Under the pieces are notes generated by a model. The model saw only the letters and a program-made list of their open reading frames with translations. It was not told the origin of the DNA and ran no database searches. 64,000 bases of DNA from Primulina eburnea (taxonomy: Eukaryota > Streptophyta > Magnoliopsida > Lamiales > Gesneriaceae): contig NC_133114.1 of the NCBI RefSeq assembly GCF_022965805.1, positions 11,242,261-11,306,260 of the forward strand. The letters are read 5' to 3'. Of this stretch, positions 10,630 through 22,640 are shown piece after piece; the stretch's first letter is position 1; each line of letters starts with the position of its first letter. The position numbers and the translations under genes are program-made.

Positions 10630-12696
10630 TGTTAGAGTAGGTGCCCGTCGAGCCAAGTGTTGGCCGAGAGTTCACAATGAAACTCTATGTATAAATGATC
10701 TTTATTTTAATTATATTTGAAATTATTGTTTTGGCACATCTTTATCTGTATACCCATGCTAGTTGCATAGATAAAGTCCTTGAATATACAAATAGTAGAA
10801 AGAATATGAGATGCTCATATGATGAGTATCATGATACTCATATTTGGAATACTGTATATTCTAAACAGTTCCTAGTCGATTCAGCCACCGTTAAGAAGGA
10901 TATAGGCCGCTCGAGTTAGAGACTAGTATCTGCGATGTGAGTACCATGTTTCATTGGTAGGGGACATTGTGATGTCCAAGCATGCAGATAGGTGCTCCTG
11001 GTAGAGTGCACTGAACAACCCTCCATTAAGGACTTTCCAAGTGGTTCTCACTTATCGAGTGGAAACGTCCTAGTTTATGGTTGTACACCATTAGTCCTTA
11101 TGACCCGGGACAACATTGAGACTCTATGTGCTAGCATTGCACTTTGACTTGTTTACCGACTCTCAAGGGGTCATCAGGTGGCAAGGTTGGGTGTTATGTC
11201 GAAACATATAGGAGTCGATGCATTGTAGTCGGGGATTCACCGCTTACCTTCGGGTATGGATATCCTATGTGTTTTCATGTATATGTAATGTGAAATCTCT
11301 AATCAGAGTATGGTGGTAATTATGAAAGGAGTTTCATAGATTACACCATCGATGCAACTACGGCATGACACATAGTATCGATTCATTAAAAACTCTCGAT
11401 AAACCAATGGTTGTCGAATCGGTCGGGATATATGAGTTGAAGGGACCGTACTGTACGCTAACCATAATTGAATGGTTCTTGCAGGCACTATCATTTGATA
11501 CCTAGGGAATCATGTAAGGGATGCTGCTAGGCGTTTAACATGATTGGTTGGGTACCATCAGACTTGAGTTCTGACGTTCTTGTTATCAAGGAGTTGATAA
11601 GTAAGAATGGAACAATTGGGGTATGCTCATATAAGGACATGTTTAGTCCGAATCACATGGAGATGTGAACCCACGGCTAGTTGTATCAATGAACCATTGA
11701 GGGCCACACAAGTGCTGGCTTTCTAGATCCCGTTGAGAAGTAAAATTAGTTCAATGTGTTGAACGGCTTATAAAGGAGTTTATAAGTGTAAGGAAAAAAT
11801 AGAAGTATGACTTCTATGAGAGAAACGCAAATTTTAATTTATGGAAGTGTTCCTAAATTAAAATTTGGCCAAGTGAATAATGTATTTGAAAATTGTGATT
11901 TTCATAAACATTATTATGGACTAAATTAAATTAATTCAAGTGTTGAATTAATTAAACACTAGTGGACCTAGTAGAGTCTAAATAATTAAATTAATTCAAG
12001 TGTTGAATTAATTAAACCATATTGAGTCTTGTAGAGCATAATTTAAATTAATTATTTAACTAGTGGGACTTGGGTAAATTCAAGTAATGTTTAATTAGTC
12101 TCAAATATGTTTGAGATAATTATATTTAGTCCATGGTTTTTAATTTGTTAAAAACCATATAATATATGCATGCATGGGAGGTGAAGGGTTGGAGACAACT
12201 TTTGCAACTATCAAGGCATGGCATGCTACTTTTGTCTCTACTTTTTGCAAGACCAAGACAAGTCTCCCTTCCCTCATTCTAGCATCCTCATGGCCGAAAA
12301 TACACACACCATTCTCTCAAGTTTTCTCTCAATTTTTCTCTTCAAGTGTTGAGGAAGAAAAATACTTCTCTTTGAAAAATACTTTTATTTTTTTAGTGCA
12401 AAATAAGAGGGGTTCTAGTTTGCTAGTGGTGGGCCTAATTTTGAAGGAAAGAAAGGAGTCCAAGGAAGCTTGTAGATCTTCATTCCATTCAAGAGCCAAG
12501 TTGTTCACAACTTGGTTGGAGTCATCATCAACCTTAAGAGGTTGATAGGTAACTATTTCTAAACACACTATGAATATCATTTTGGTGTTTTATTGTATTT
12601 CCTACACAAACTCATGGTGGCCGAAATTTATATGCTAAAATCGAAAAATTTTGTGCTTCCGTTGCGTTTCCGGCCACCGTAACCGATCCCCTATCA
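10630..12696 (+). repeat. 5' LTR of element B (2067 bp)
   Basis: Starts tgttagagtaggtg and ends gatcccctatca. At 11930-12040 it carries two copies of attaattcaagtgttgaatt, itself an inverted repeat able to fold back. The 123-aa ORF at 12174-12545 lies wholly inside the LTR and recurs in the other LTR; in element G the matching sequence is broken, so I do not call it a gene. Confidence 0.92.
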
Positions 12697-14511
12697 AGTG
12701 GTATCCGAGCTATGGTTACGTTTTTGTGTAGCAAATACAAGATATTATGTTGAGATCGATTTCTAACCGCATGAGTGTATTTTTTTGCAACAAAATACCA
12801 AGGCTTTTTGGGGAAATTTCGTGCAGCACGTTGCTGCCTGTGTCGGGCAGCTCGGGCTGCCCGAGGGGCTGCCCATTTCGGGCAGCTAGGGCAGCCCGAG
12901 GGGCTGCCCGAACAGCCCCATCAATTTAACAAAAAAAAAAAAAAAAAATTTTGTTGCCGGAATCCGGAGACGGAGCTCCGGCGACTGTAATGACGACTAG
13001 GGTTTTCAAAAGGTGTTTTGAAATATCCAAGTGTCATGGGCCTTGAGTTGTTGGGCCATTGGATGGCTAACATATTTGTGAATTTTAAATGGGCCAAAAC
13101 GTTTTTGGTGAAAAATGAGTTTTTGGGCCCTTAAGTTTAAAATTACAAAAGTTGCAAATATTTTCTCATGAAATAAATAATTTAAGTTGGACTTTAATTA
13201 TTTATAGTAAATGGTGATTTACAAGAAATTCGGTTATAAATAAATTAATTGGAAAGTAAACAAAGGTGTTTGTATACTTTGTTAATTTAGTTTATAATCG
13301 TGGCGGTTAGTGATTGGATCAAGATATATAATATTGGATCAATTAATTATTGTGATAATTAATTGATGGTGTATGATATGTGATATTATGCATGAAGGAT
13401 GATCAAAAGCCCAAGCCCAATTTGCTAGGTGTATGCTAGGATATTTTGTGTTGAATGATTGTAATAATTATCAATTTATAAAGTGGGCTTGGTTTATGGC
13501 CCCTTCCCACCCCATGAGATGTATCCCTATTTGCCATGGATATTTATTTGTAAATATTAGTATAGTGGAAGATCAAGATTGGAAGATGGTGGCCATGATG
13601 ATTATGAAGATCGAAGACATGTAAATATTGGAAGCTTATGTAATAGTTGCATTTGCATCCCGTGCATTTCCCTAGGATTGGACCTAGGCCCGTGTTTAGC
13701 TCACACGGTCCATTAGTATTGGGGCGATTGATCATCCTTGTTTGTTTACTGTTTATAATATATGCATGATATGTTATAAATAATGAGTATGTGCGTTATT
13801 ATTATGATAATAACAAAGTTGCATGAATCCGGCAAACATACGATCAAACATGGCGAGCTTTTTAAATAAAATTAATGATGAGACCTTTCAAAATTAAAAA
13901 CCCTCATTTTGAATAAGATTCAAAATTAATATCAAGCCCGAAAAGGGGAATTATAAATTTGTTTATAATTTCCTTGTCTTCCATCGACAAATGGGTGGAT
14001 GACGAATCGCTACCCGTACTCGGGGCTCGGCTCAAATTATTGGGGGGGCCCTTAGTACCGGAAAGCTGTGACATCCATTTGACATTGTGATGTGAACTAC
14101 GTGGAACTCCCATGACTTCGGCTCAGATAATTGAGGGAACTCATGGCGACCGTCCATTAAGGTTCAAAATCGATGGGTAAGGCTTGACACGTAAAGATGA
14201 ACGACGTCAATATTGGGTCCTAATCAAACGTGAGACAAAAGTTTACGTTAAGGGTTGCATTGTGATACAATTGGAAACTACCTTTTAGGAATTGTGATTG
14301 GCTGATATTATTCGGGATCATAATTCGCTAATTGGACCTTACGTACCTACTGAGGAAAGGAGTTTCCCGTTTTCACTAGAAGGTAGTGAAAGATGTCAAA
14401 ACAGTGGGAGTAAATATTTATAAAGTTAAAGTCCATACTTTATATCTTATTAAATATTTTAAAATAGTCATTAACATTTATCTGTTTTACTTTTCAGTAT
14501 AAAATTTGACA
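12697..14511 (+). other. 5' leader of element B with primer-binding site
   Basis: tggtatccgagc at 12699-12710 fits the tRNA-iMet primer site with one mismatch. The rest of the 1.8-kb leader has no credible ORF. It includes the GC-rich hairpin repeats at 12844-12910 and an A run. Element G has the same leader in reverse at 53177-54908, so a long untranslated leader is a family trait. Confidence 0.75.
12844..12910 (+). repeat. GC-rich self-complementary tandem repeat in the leader of B
   Basis: A unit of about 31 bp beginning cgggcagct occurs at 12844 and 12879, a 35-bp period. Each unit contains gggcagc and gggctgccc strings that are complementary to each other, so the RNA could form strong hairpins. 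A shorter version is present in G near 54748-54796. Confidence 0.8.
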
Positions 14512-15345
14512 ATGTCTTCAATTCGCAATCCACTTTCTGCCATACTCGAAAAACACCTTCTAACCGCACCTAACTATATCACTTGGCTGAGAAATCTAAA
14601 GATCGTCTTGAACTCGGAGAAAATTGCATATACACTGACTGAGTCGCCCCCTGCTGAGGCTCCGACTAGCTGCACTCCTGAGGAATTGCAGACCTACAAG
14701 GATTGGTGTGACCATGACTTGAAGGCTAGGTGTTATATGCAGGCTTCTATGAACGATGAGCTGCAGAGGCGTTTCGAGGATGCAAAGAATGCTGCTGACA
14801 TTCATATGCACCTCAAGGAGCTCTTTGGTGAGCAGACTCGGCCTCTTAGGAATGCCACAGTCAAGGAGCTCATCACTTTACGCATGCGAGATGGGGCCTC
14901 GGTCTATGAGCATGGCCTAAAGTTGATTGGGCTCGTGGACAAACTCGTTGGCATGGATTTGATCTTGCCTTCGGAGTTGACCACCGACGTGTTGCTGTTG
15001 TCCCTACCTAGCTCGTTTGATCCTTTTGTGGTGAATTTCAATATGAACAAGATGGAGCCGACCCTTGAGGAGTTGGTGAATATGCTTGTGACTTTTGAGT
15101 CCACTATCAAGAAAGAGAAGTCATTTCTTTATGTGGGTTCTTCATCTGGTACGAAGACCGATCCACGTGGGAAGGGAAAGAAGCGTTCTTTCCAACGTCC
15201 CAAGAAGAATGTGCCCTCGAAGAGGCAAGCTCCGAGTCCTGTTGTGGTAGCCACACCAGTGAAGGCTAACAAGACTGTTGACGTTTGTCATTACTGCAAG
15301 AAGCCTGGACATTGGAGGCGTAACTGCAGGGAATATCTTGCCTAG
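14512..15345 (+). CDS. gag: Gag of copia element B (UBN2-type, CCHC)
   Basis: 277 residues from ATG 14512 (MSSIRNPLSAILEKHL) to a TAG at 15343-15345. The N-terminal two-thirds is the copia Gag capsid-type domain, with YITWLRNLKIVL near the start and FNMNKMEPTLEELVNML around residue 165-185. A basic linker (GKGKKRSFQRPKKN) is followed by one zinc knuckle, CHYCKKPGHWRRNC, near residue 260. Gag would form the virus-like particle. In this family gag and pol are one frame: pol follows in the same frame, and element G has CAG (Gln) where B has TAG. The stop is therefore probably a C-to-T nonsense change, not a natural terminator. Confidence 0.9.
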   Translation: MSSIRNPLSAILEKHLLTAPNYITWLRNLKIVLNSEKIAYTLTESPPAEAPTSCTPEELQTYKDWCDHDLKARCYMQASMNDELQRRFEDAKNAADIHMHLKELFGEQTRPLRNATVKELITLRMRDGASVYEHGLKLIGLVDKLVGMDLILPSELTTDVLLLSLPSSFDPFVVNFNMNKMEPTLEELVNMLVTFESTIKKEKSFLYVGSSSGTKTDPRGKGKKRSFQRPKKNVPSKRQAPSPVVVATPVKANKTVDVCHYCKKPGHWRRNCREYLA

Positions 15346-15363
15346 AAGGGTTCTGGAAACGGT

Positions 15364-17201
15364 ATGTTCAATATTGAAGTAAACATTTCAATTAACTTTA
15401 CTTCTTGGGTATTGGATACCGGCTGTGGCTCACATCTCTGTAATGATTTGCAGGTGATGGGAAGAAGTAGAAGACTTAGAAAAGGTGAGACCTTTTTGAG
15501 GATGGGCAATGGAGCAAGGGTTGCTGCCAAGGCCGTAGGAGATGTTTACTTGCTTTTGAACAATGATTTTAAGTTAATTTTGAGAGATGTTTTGTTTGTA
15601 CCCGACTTGGTGAAAAACATTATTTCCATTTCTATGTTGGACAAAGATGGATTTTCTTGTTTATTTAGCAAAGGTGTTTGCAACATTTACAAGAATGAAT
15701 GTTTAGTTGGTACCGGGGAACTTGAAAACGATCTCTATAACTTAAAATTGAAAGATATTCCACTAAACAATGTCCAAGCGATAACAACAACAAACAAGAG
15801 AAAACAAGATACTATAAATTCAGCACAATTATGGCATGCTCGATTAGGACATATTTCCTTAAGAAGGATGAACAAGCTAGTGGGAGTTGGCATGTTTGAT
15901 ATGTCTGATATTAATGCTCTCACGACTTGTGAATCCTGTCTAAAAGGAAAGATGACCAAAAATCCATTTAAGGGCCATGTGGAGCGAGCCAAAGGGTTAT
16001 TGGATTTGATCCATACCGATGTGTGCGGTTCGCTTAGCATCACCACTATGCATGGACATGCCTACTTCACCACTTTTACCGATGATTTCTCGAGGTATGG
16101 GTATGTGTATTTGATGAAATACAAATCTGAAGGTTTTGAAAGGTTCAAAGAATTCAGAAGTGAAGTAGAGAATCAGTTGGGACGAAGCATCAAGACACTT
16201 CGATCGGATCGGGGTGGTGAGTACTTGAGTGCCGAGTTCCAAGAGTATCTAAGGGAGAATGAGATTCTCTCGCAGTGGACTCCGCCCGCTACACCACAGT
16301 TGAATGGTGTTTTGGAGCGTCGTAACCGGACTTTGATGGACATGGTTCGGTCTATGATGGGGTTCACGGAGTTGCCGCCATCCTTTTGGGGATATGCGCT
16401 TGAGACAGCGGCACTGTTGTTGAACAATGTCCATATAAAAGCAGTTGATAAGACACCATATGAGATATGGATGGGTAAGCCACCCAAATATTCATATTTT
16501 AGAATATGGGGGTGCCCTGCTTATGTGAAGCAGGTAGTGGGAGATAAATTGGACTGTCGATCCATTTTATGTTACTTTGTGGGATATCCAAGGAATTCAG
16601 CTGGATATTATTTCTATCATCCCCAAGAAACAAAGGTGTTTGTTTCTAGGAATGCAACCTTTTTGGAAAGGGAATTTCTATTGAATAGAAAAGGAGAGAT
16701 GATAGAAATCGAAGAAGTTCGAGAGACACCCACAACTGTAGAACCCACACCCGAAGAGCCAAGGGAGGAGATACAAGCTCCTAGAAGATCCGAGAGAGTC
16801 TCGAGACCACCTATGAGGTATGGTCTGCTTCTTGAAGAGGGCCATGATGAGCCTAACCTTGGATGTGATCCAAGGACCTTCAAGGAAGCGTTATCTGATG
16901 CCGATTCATCCAAGTGGCTTGAAGCAATGGAATATGAGATGAATTCCATGCATTCGAACCAAGTGTGGAATCTTGTGGATCCACCTGAGGGAACTGTTCC
17001 CATAGGGTGTAAATGGATTTACAAGAGGAAACTTGGGGCGGATGGGAAGGTATTGACCTTCAAAGCGCGATTGGTAGCAAAAGGATATACTCAAAGACAA
17101 GGAGTTGACTTTGAAGAAACCTTTTCTCCAGTCGCAATGTTCAAGTCCATAAGGATTTTGCTAGCCATAGCTGCATGGTATGACTATGAGATATGGCAGA
17201 T
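15364..17201 (+). pseudogene. pol: Pol of element B, part 1: protease, integrase, start of RT
   Basis: Same frame as gag after the TAG. The protease site DTGCGSH is at about residues 18-24 of this segment. The integrase has the HHCC zinc finger (HARLGH...CESCLKGK), then the acidic residues of its catalytic core in HTDVCGS, DDFSRYG and SDRGGEYLS. Next come the integrase C-terminal part (PYEIWMGKPPKYSYFRIWGC) and the start of RT ([27 protein letters not shown] is split here only for length: it spans about 17005-17095). The frame is lost near 17201, where element G reads cagatggatgtt but B reads cagatgatgtt, a 1-bp deletion inside the conserved QMDVKTAF motif. The open frame then drifts to a stop at 17328. 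Confidence 0.9.
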
Positions 17202-18293
17202 GATGTTAAGACAGCTTTTCTTAATGGGGATATTAAGGAAGAGATTTACATGTCTCAACCCGAAGGGTTTACATCTATCGGAAGTGAGCATATGGTATGC
17301 AAACTTCAAAGATCTATTTATGGTCTAAAGCAGGCATCTAGGAGTTGGAACCTCAGATTCGATAGTACAATCAAAGAGTTTGGTTTTGCTAAGAATCCTG
17401 AGGAACCATGTGTGTATAAGAAGGTTAGTGGGAGTGCTGTGATATTCCTAGTGTTGTATGTTGATGACATTCTACTCATTGGGAATGATGTAGGAATGTT
17501 GCAATCAACTAAGATATGGTTAGCGAGTAAGTTCTCGATGCAGGACTTGGGTGAAGCATATTTTGTATTAGGAATACAGATCTATAGAGATAGATCAAAA
17601 AGATTGCTTGGTCTCACCCAGTCCACATACATTGATACCATCATGAAGCGGTTCTCGATGAATGAGTCCAAGAGAGGACATCTACCAATGTGTCATGGCG
17701 TGTCCCTATCCAAGTCTATGTCTCCCAAGACTGATGTAGAGATAGCGGCAATGACCAGCATTCCTTATGCATCTGCGATTGGTAGCATCATATATGGGAT
17801 GATATCTACACGTCCTGACGTGGCCTTTGCACTAAGTGTAGTGAGTAGATATCAATCCAACCCTGGTCTTCCACACTGGAAAGCTGTGAAAGACATCCTC
17901 AAGTATTTGAGAAGGACCAATAAATTGTTCTTGGTCTATGGGGGTGGAGAACTGAAATTGGAAGGCTATACCGACTCTAGCTTCCAAAGCGATATTGATG
18001 ACTCGAAGTCAACCTCTGGATTCATATTCATGCTCAATGGCGCTGCTGTCTCTTGGAAGAGTTCCAAGCAAGACAGCACTGCGGATTCCACCACTGAGGC
18101 AGAATATATTGCTGCATCAGCTGCAGCAAAGGAGGCAGTTTGGATAAGGAATTTCGTCCAAGAGTTGGGCGTCATTCCTAATGGAGTTGCTCTTGTCCCG
18201 GTGTTTTGTGACAACACGGGAGCCATTGCTCAAGCAAAGGAGCCGAGGTCTCATCAGAAGTCCAAACACGTATTGAGAAAGTACCACATCCAC
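17202..18293 (+). pseudogene. pol: Pol of element B, part 2: RT core and truncated RNase H
   Basis: The second frame continues RT after the 1-bp deletion: [19 protein letters not shown] and the catalytic YVDDILLIGND (about 17457-17490). RNase H follows, with EGYTDSSFQSD and STTEAEYIAASAA. The C-terminus should run through SKH and LRKYH to the end of RNase H, but after about 18293 the sequence jumps into the middle of the LTR (equivalent to 11113 in the left LTR). The last part of RNase H, the untranslated end and the purine tract are gone. The final residues of the open frame to 18329 are read from LTR sequence. Confidence 0.9.
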
Positions 18294-19877
18294 AGCATTG
18301 AGACTCTATGTGCTAGCATTACACTTTGACTTGTTTACCGACTCTCAAGGGGTCATCAGGTGGCAAGGTTGGGTGTTATGTCGAAACATATAGGAGTCGA
18401 TGCATTGTAGTCGGGGATTCACCGCTTACCTTCGGGTATGGATATCCTATGTGTTTTCATGTATATGTAGTGTGAAATCTCTGATCAGAGTATGGTGGTA
18501 ATTATGAAAGGAGTTTCATAGATTACACCATCGATGCAACTACGGCATGACACATAGTATCGATTCATTGACAACTCTCGATAAACCAATGGTTGTCGAA
18601 TCGTCGGGATATATGAGTTGAAGGGACCGTACTGTACGCTAACCATAATTGAATGGTTCTTGCAGGCACTATCATTTGATATCTAGGGAATCATGTAAGC
18701 GATGCTGCTAGGAGTTTAACATGATTGGTTGGGTACCATCAGACTTGAGTTCTGACGTTCTTGTTATCAAGGAGTTGATAAGTAAGAATGGAGCAATTGG
18801 GGTATGCTCATATAAGGACATGTTTAGTCCGAATCACATGGAGATGTGAACCCACGGCTAGTTGTATCAATGAACCATTGAGGGCCACACAAGTGCTGGC
18901 TTTCTAGATCCCGTTGAGAAGTAAAATTAGTTCAATGTGTTGAACGGCTTATAAAGGAGTTTATAAGTGTAAGGAAAAAATAGAAGTATGACTTCTATGA
19001 GAGAAACGTAAATTTTAATTTATGGAAGTGTTCCTAAATTAAAATTTGGCCAAGTGAATAATGTATTTGAAAATTGTGATTTTCATAAACATTATTATGG
19101 ACTAAATTAAATTAATTCAAGTGTTGAATTAATTAAACACTAGTGGACCTAGTAGAGTCCAAATAATTAAATTAATTCAAGTGTTGAATTAATTAAACCA
19201 TATTGAGTCTTGTAGAGCATAATTTAAATTAATTATTTAACTAGTGGGACTTGGGTAAATTCAAGTAATGTTTAATTAGTCTCAAATATGTTTGAGATAA
19301 TTATATTTAGTCCATGGTTTTTAATTTGTTAAAAACCATATAATATATGCATGCATGGGAGGTGAAGGGTTGGAGACAACTTTTGCAACTATCAAGGCAT
19401 GGCATGCTACTTTTGTCTCTACTTTTTGCAAGACCAAGACAAGTCTCCCTTCCCTCATTCTAGCATCCTCATGGCCGAAAATACACACACCATTCTCTCA
19501 AGTTTTCTCTCAATTTTTCTCTTCAAGTGTTGAGGAAGAAAAATACTTCTCTTTGAAAAATACTTTTATTTTTTTAGTGCAAAATAAGAGGGGTTCTAGT
19601 TTGCTAGTGGTGGGCCTAATTTTGAAGGAAAGAAAGGAGTCCAAGGAAGCTTGTAGATCTTCATTCCATTCAAGAGCCAAGTTGTTCACAACTTGGTTGG
19701 AGCCATCATCAACCTTAAGAGGTTGATAGGTAACTATTTCTAAACACACTATGAATGTCATTTTGTTGTTTTATTGTATTTCCTACACAAACTCATGGTG
19801 GCCGAAATTTATATGCTAAAATCGAAAAATTTTGTGCTTCCGTTGCGTTTCCGGCCACCGTAACCGATCCCCTATCA
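18294..19877 (+). repeat. 3' LTR of element B, 5'-truncated (about 1584 bp)
   Basis: Matches 11113-12696 with about 15 differences. The first roughly 483 bp of the LTR are missing, removed by the same deletion that cut RNase H. It ends gatcccctatca, followed by the agaag duplication. The ORF at 19355-19726 is the copy of the LTR ORF at 12174. Confidence 0.92.
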
Positions 19878-22640
19878 AGAAGGTTCAGCCTCATCTTCTG
19901 GTTGCCTGGCTCCTGCTTGATCTCCTCTATCTCCTCTATCTTCCCCTTTTTTGGCATCAGCGGCAACCACATGGGCAAAGAGGTCATTCAATCTGCCGGA
20001 AATATTTTGAATGCCATTGGTTAGCATCTCCAGATACGGGGTCTGAGAAGAGATGCGATTATCCAATGCAGTGATAGATTGATTCTGAGAGTCAATCTTG
20101 GCATCCAAAAGTTCCACAGAAGTAGACAGTTATCGAAAGAGATCATCATGATCAGTGATTCGATGGAGGATATCATCTTGATCAAGCATGATGGTGCCGT
20201 GAGTTCTCGAGATAGCTTGTCTGAAAACGACGGTTTCAGCATACATCTTGTCCATGGTCTCCGCCGTGTTATAGATATGTTTGCCCATTCGTTCTCTGAA
20301 GGATTGAGCACCACTGAATTCCGAAATGTTTTCACAAGATATACGTTTCACTAAAGCAGAGATGTTGTTGAGTTCGCTTTGTAGAGACTCAATCTGATCT
20401 TTCAGGTTAAAAGCATCTGATTCCGGGGAGGGAGTTCGCGCAAGAATGCATTGCTTAATCTCAGAAAGACGAGAGTTCGTCTCAATCAGAATAGGATGAG
20501 AGACAGTCAACGCAGTAGAAACAAGATTAGCATTCATCAAGGCAGTAGAAGGAGCAGGGTCTGCTGTGCTTTCTGCTGGAATTGCAGAAGCAGTAGGTTC
20601 ATCAGCAACCAGGGGAAGAGCAATTTCTTCAGTAGGAACGGCCAAGTCAGAGGCCAAAGCTTCTTCCGTTGGTGCAATAACAGCCTGTAAATCTGATGGT
20701 TCTTCAGTAGAAGGTGCAAAAGGCTGATCCAGAAGCATGTTCATTTCTGCTTGATGAGCAGCAGAAAACATTTCTAAATTCGGCAGTGAAGAAGTAGCAT
20801 CTGGTTCTGCTATTTTTTGCCCTGGGTTAGGAGAAACAGAAGGTGGCAATGAAGTAGCCGGTGCTGCTTCCAGAGTAGTAGAAACTGAAGGGACAATCGA
20901 TTCAATGACTTTCTCAACTGAAGCCAGTTCATGTACAGATAGTAGGGATGAGGACTGAATGGGCCTAGTCGGAGATGCAGGAGTACTGAGAGCAGAAGCC
21001 TTTGGGGAGGCTGTGGTCCTTTCCTCAACTGTCTGATTCTGTTGAAAATGCGGGACAAGGCCAATGTGATAAACAGTAGGCTCTCCAAAACCTTGTTCTT
21101 GAGCAAGAAGTTGCTCACTCATCTGCTTTAACCTGTCAGATAGAATCATAATAACATTTTGATCCTGAACAGCAATAGGAGCACTAGGATCAAAATTTGA
21201 TTGAAGAACTTTCAAAACTGATTCTAGCTTTTGACACTTGAGCTGCTCGAGGATGAAATTCCTTCTTCGCAAGGCCTCGATAACATTTTCCGTTTTTGCC
21301 AGCTGAAAAATCTTCTTTTCTGCATTCATCATCTTGCCATAATTCCTTTTTGTTTTGAAGTAAGCAAAAGAATGGAAAAGACGAACTGAGTGCCATTCAT
21401 CAAAGAAACGCATGTCATCGTTTGCAGAGGACTCAATCTCGGCTAGATGAAGATCAACGCCGGTGGTTACAGTGGTCTTGTGACCAAAAATAGGTGGTTC
21501 TTCAACCATTTTTCCTTTGCCTGTGACAGAAGATGAAATAGGCACGATGGGTCGAAAAGCAAAAGACCCGCTTGCTGGTTCTCGAATAACTATTCCAGAT
21601 GTTGGCTTGAAAACAGTAGCAGTAGAAGGTGCTGAAATAGATGCAGTAGCGTGTGCAGTCGAAGAAGCAGTTGAACGAGCAGAAGGAACCGCTTCTGGAA
21701 AGACCTGTCGAATAGGTACTTTCTCAATTTCAGACAGTGCTGCTGTCTTCTTAATCTTAAGAATGGTGCGCGGTTTCTTCTTGGCTGGGGTTGGCATTGC
21801 TGGTTGAATAGCAGCAGCAGACTCTTCTGATGCTGTTTTGTCTGAATCCGTCGAAATAACCACTCGTTTCTTTGAAATTTTCTTTTGAGGTTTTGAAGCC
21901 TCAGAAGCAGTTTCCCCAATTTCCTTCTTCAACGCAACAAAATCCGCCACGGTTGGCTTAGGCCTTAAAGCCAGTACATTTGCAGCATCAATCATGGTGA
22001 CTGAAGTAGCATCTAGATCACTGGTAGAGGAAAAACCAGCATCCTTGAGCATAGCGCTGATCTGAACAGCAAAACCAGAACTCCTCCTGACAACCATATC
22101 CTTCATAATTCTGAAAATAAAATGACTCCAGTCCACCTTAATCCCCTTAGTGATGGCACTAATTACTTGAACCTTCTCCTTCGTCAACTTGTCGACGGTG
22201 CCAGCTTTGATCAAAATAGCTTTAGCCACAATATCGGCCAGAATATGATATTCTATTTTGAGCAATTTCTTGTGACAAGAAGGAGACACTTCTTCTCCAG
22301 ATGCTGAGAAAGAGCTGAGTGCAACAGACATATCTGTCTTGGAAATATCAGAAAGTTCAGACGTACCTGAAAGTGGAAGGAGGAAGGTTGCTCCTAAGTG
22401 TGCGACATCAATAGAGATAGATGCATCTCCTTGAGTATGAACAATCCTTCCTTCATGCAATGTTGCTTTAGCGTAAAATTCCAGAAGAGCATTTTTGTAA
22501 ATAACTGCTGGTGCTTCCAGGAATTTTCTGAGTCCCGATTTTTCAATATCCTAAAACATTTTCAGGAGATTCTCATCCTTGATGTTGAGAACCGAAGCAA
22601 AGTTAACTTGATAAGCATTAAGAGTGTATGCTCCAGCCAT
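19878..22640 (-). pseudogene. ORF3 of SIRE-type element A (env-like position), interrupted
   Basis: The minus-strand ATG at 22640 (MAGAYTLNAYQVNFASVL) opens a reading frame that, apart from a TAG at 22551-22553 and a TAA at 20130-20132, stays open down to the B insertion at 19882 and resumes for about 20 codons at 10629. It would encode about 935 residues. An N-terminal folded part (about residues 1-250, with KDMVVRRSSGFAVQISAMLK) is followed by a long Ala/Ser/Thr/Pro-rich low-complexity middle and a likely coiled-coil C-terminus (LKDQIESLQSELNNISALV; LLDAKIDSQNQSITALDNRI). It sits between pol and the 3' LTR, where SIRE elements carry an env-like ORF, but I see no signal peptide or membrane helix. 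Its function is unknown; an accessory structural or host-interaction protein is possible. Confidence 0.75.

Larger units (their letters stand above)
10630..19877 (+). mobile_element. Element B: long-LTR Ty1/copia retrotransposon nested in element A
   Basis: Two LTRs with identical outer ends and agaag on both sides show a complete insertion into ORF3 of A. In order on the plus strand: LTR, primer site, 1.8-kb leader, gag, pol (protease, integrase, RT, RNase H), truncated LTR. The long LTR (2.07 kb) and gag type suggest the Angela/Tork side of copia; lineage not resolved. About 15 differences over the 1585 bp shared by the LTRs make it younger than A. Defects: TAG between gag and pol, a 1-bp deletion in RT, and loss of the end of RNase H, the purine tract and the first ~480 bp of the 3' LTR. 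Confidence 0.92.

Noticed and set aside
12174..12545. 123-aa ORF repeated at 19355-19726
   Set aside because: The two copies are simply the two LTRs of element B. In element G the frame is broken (47864-48049, 55186-55371), and I see no domain.
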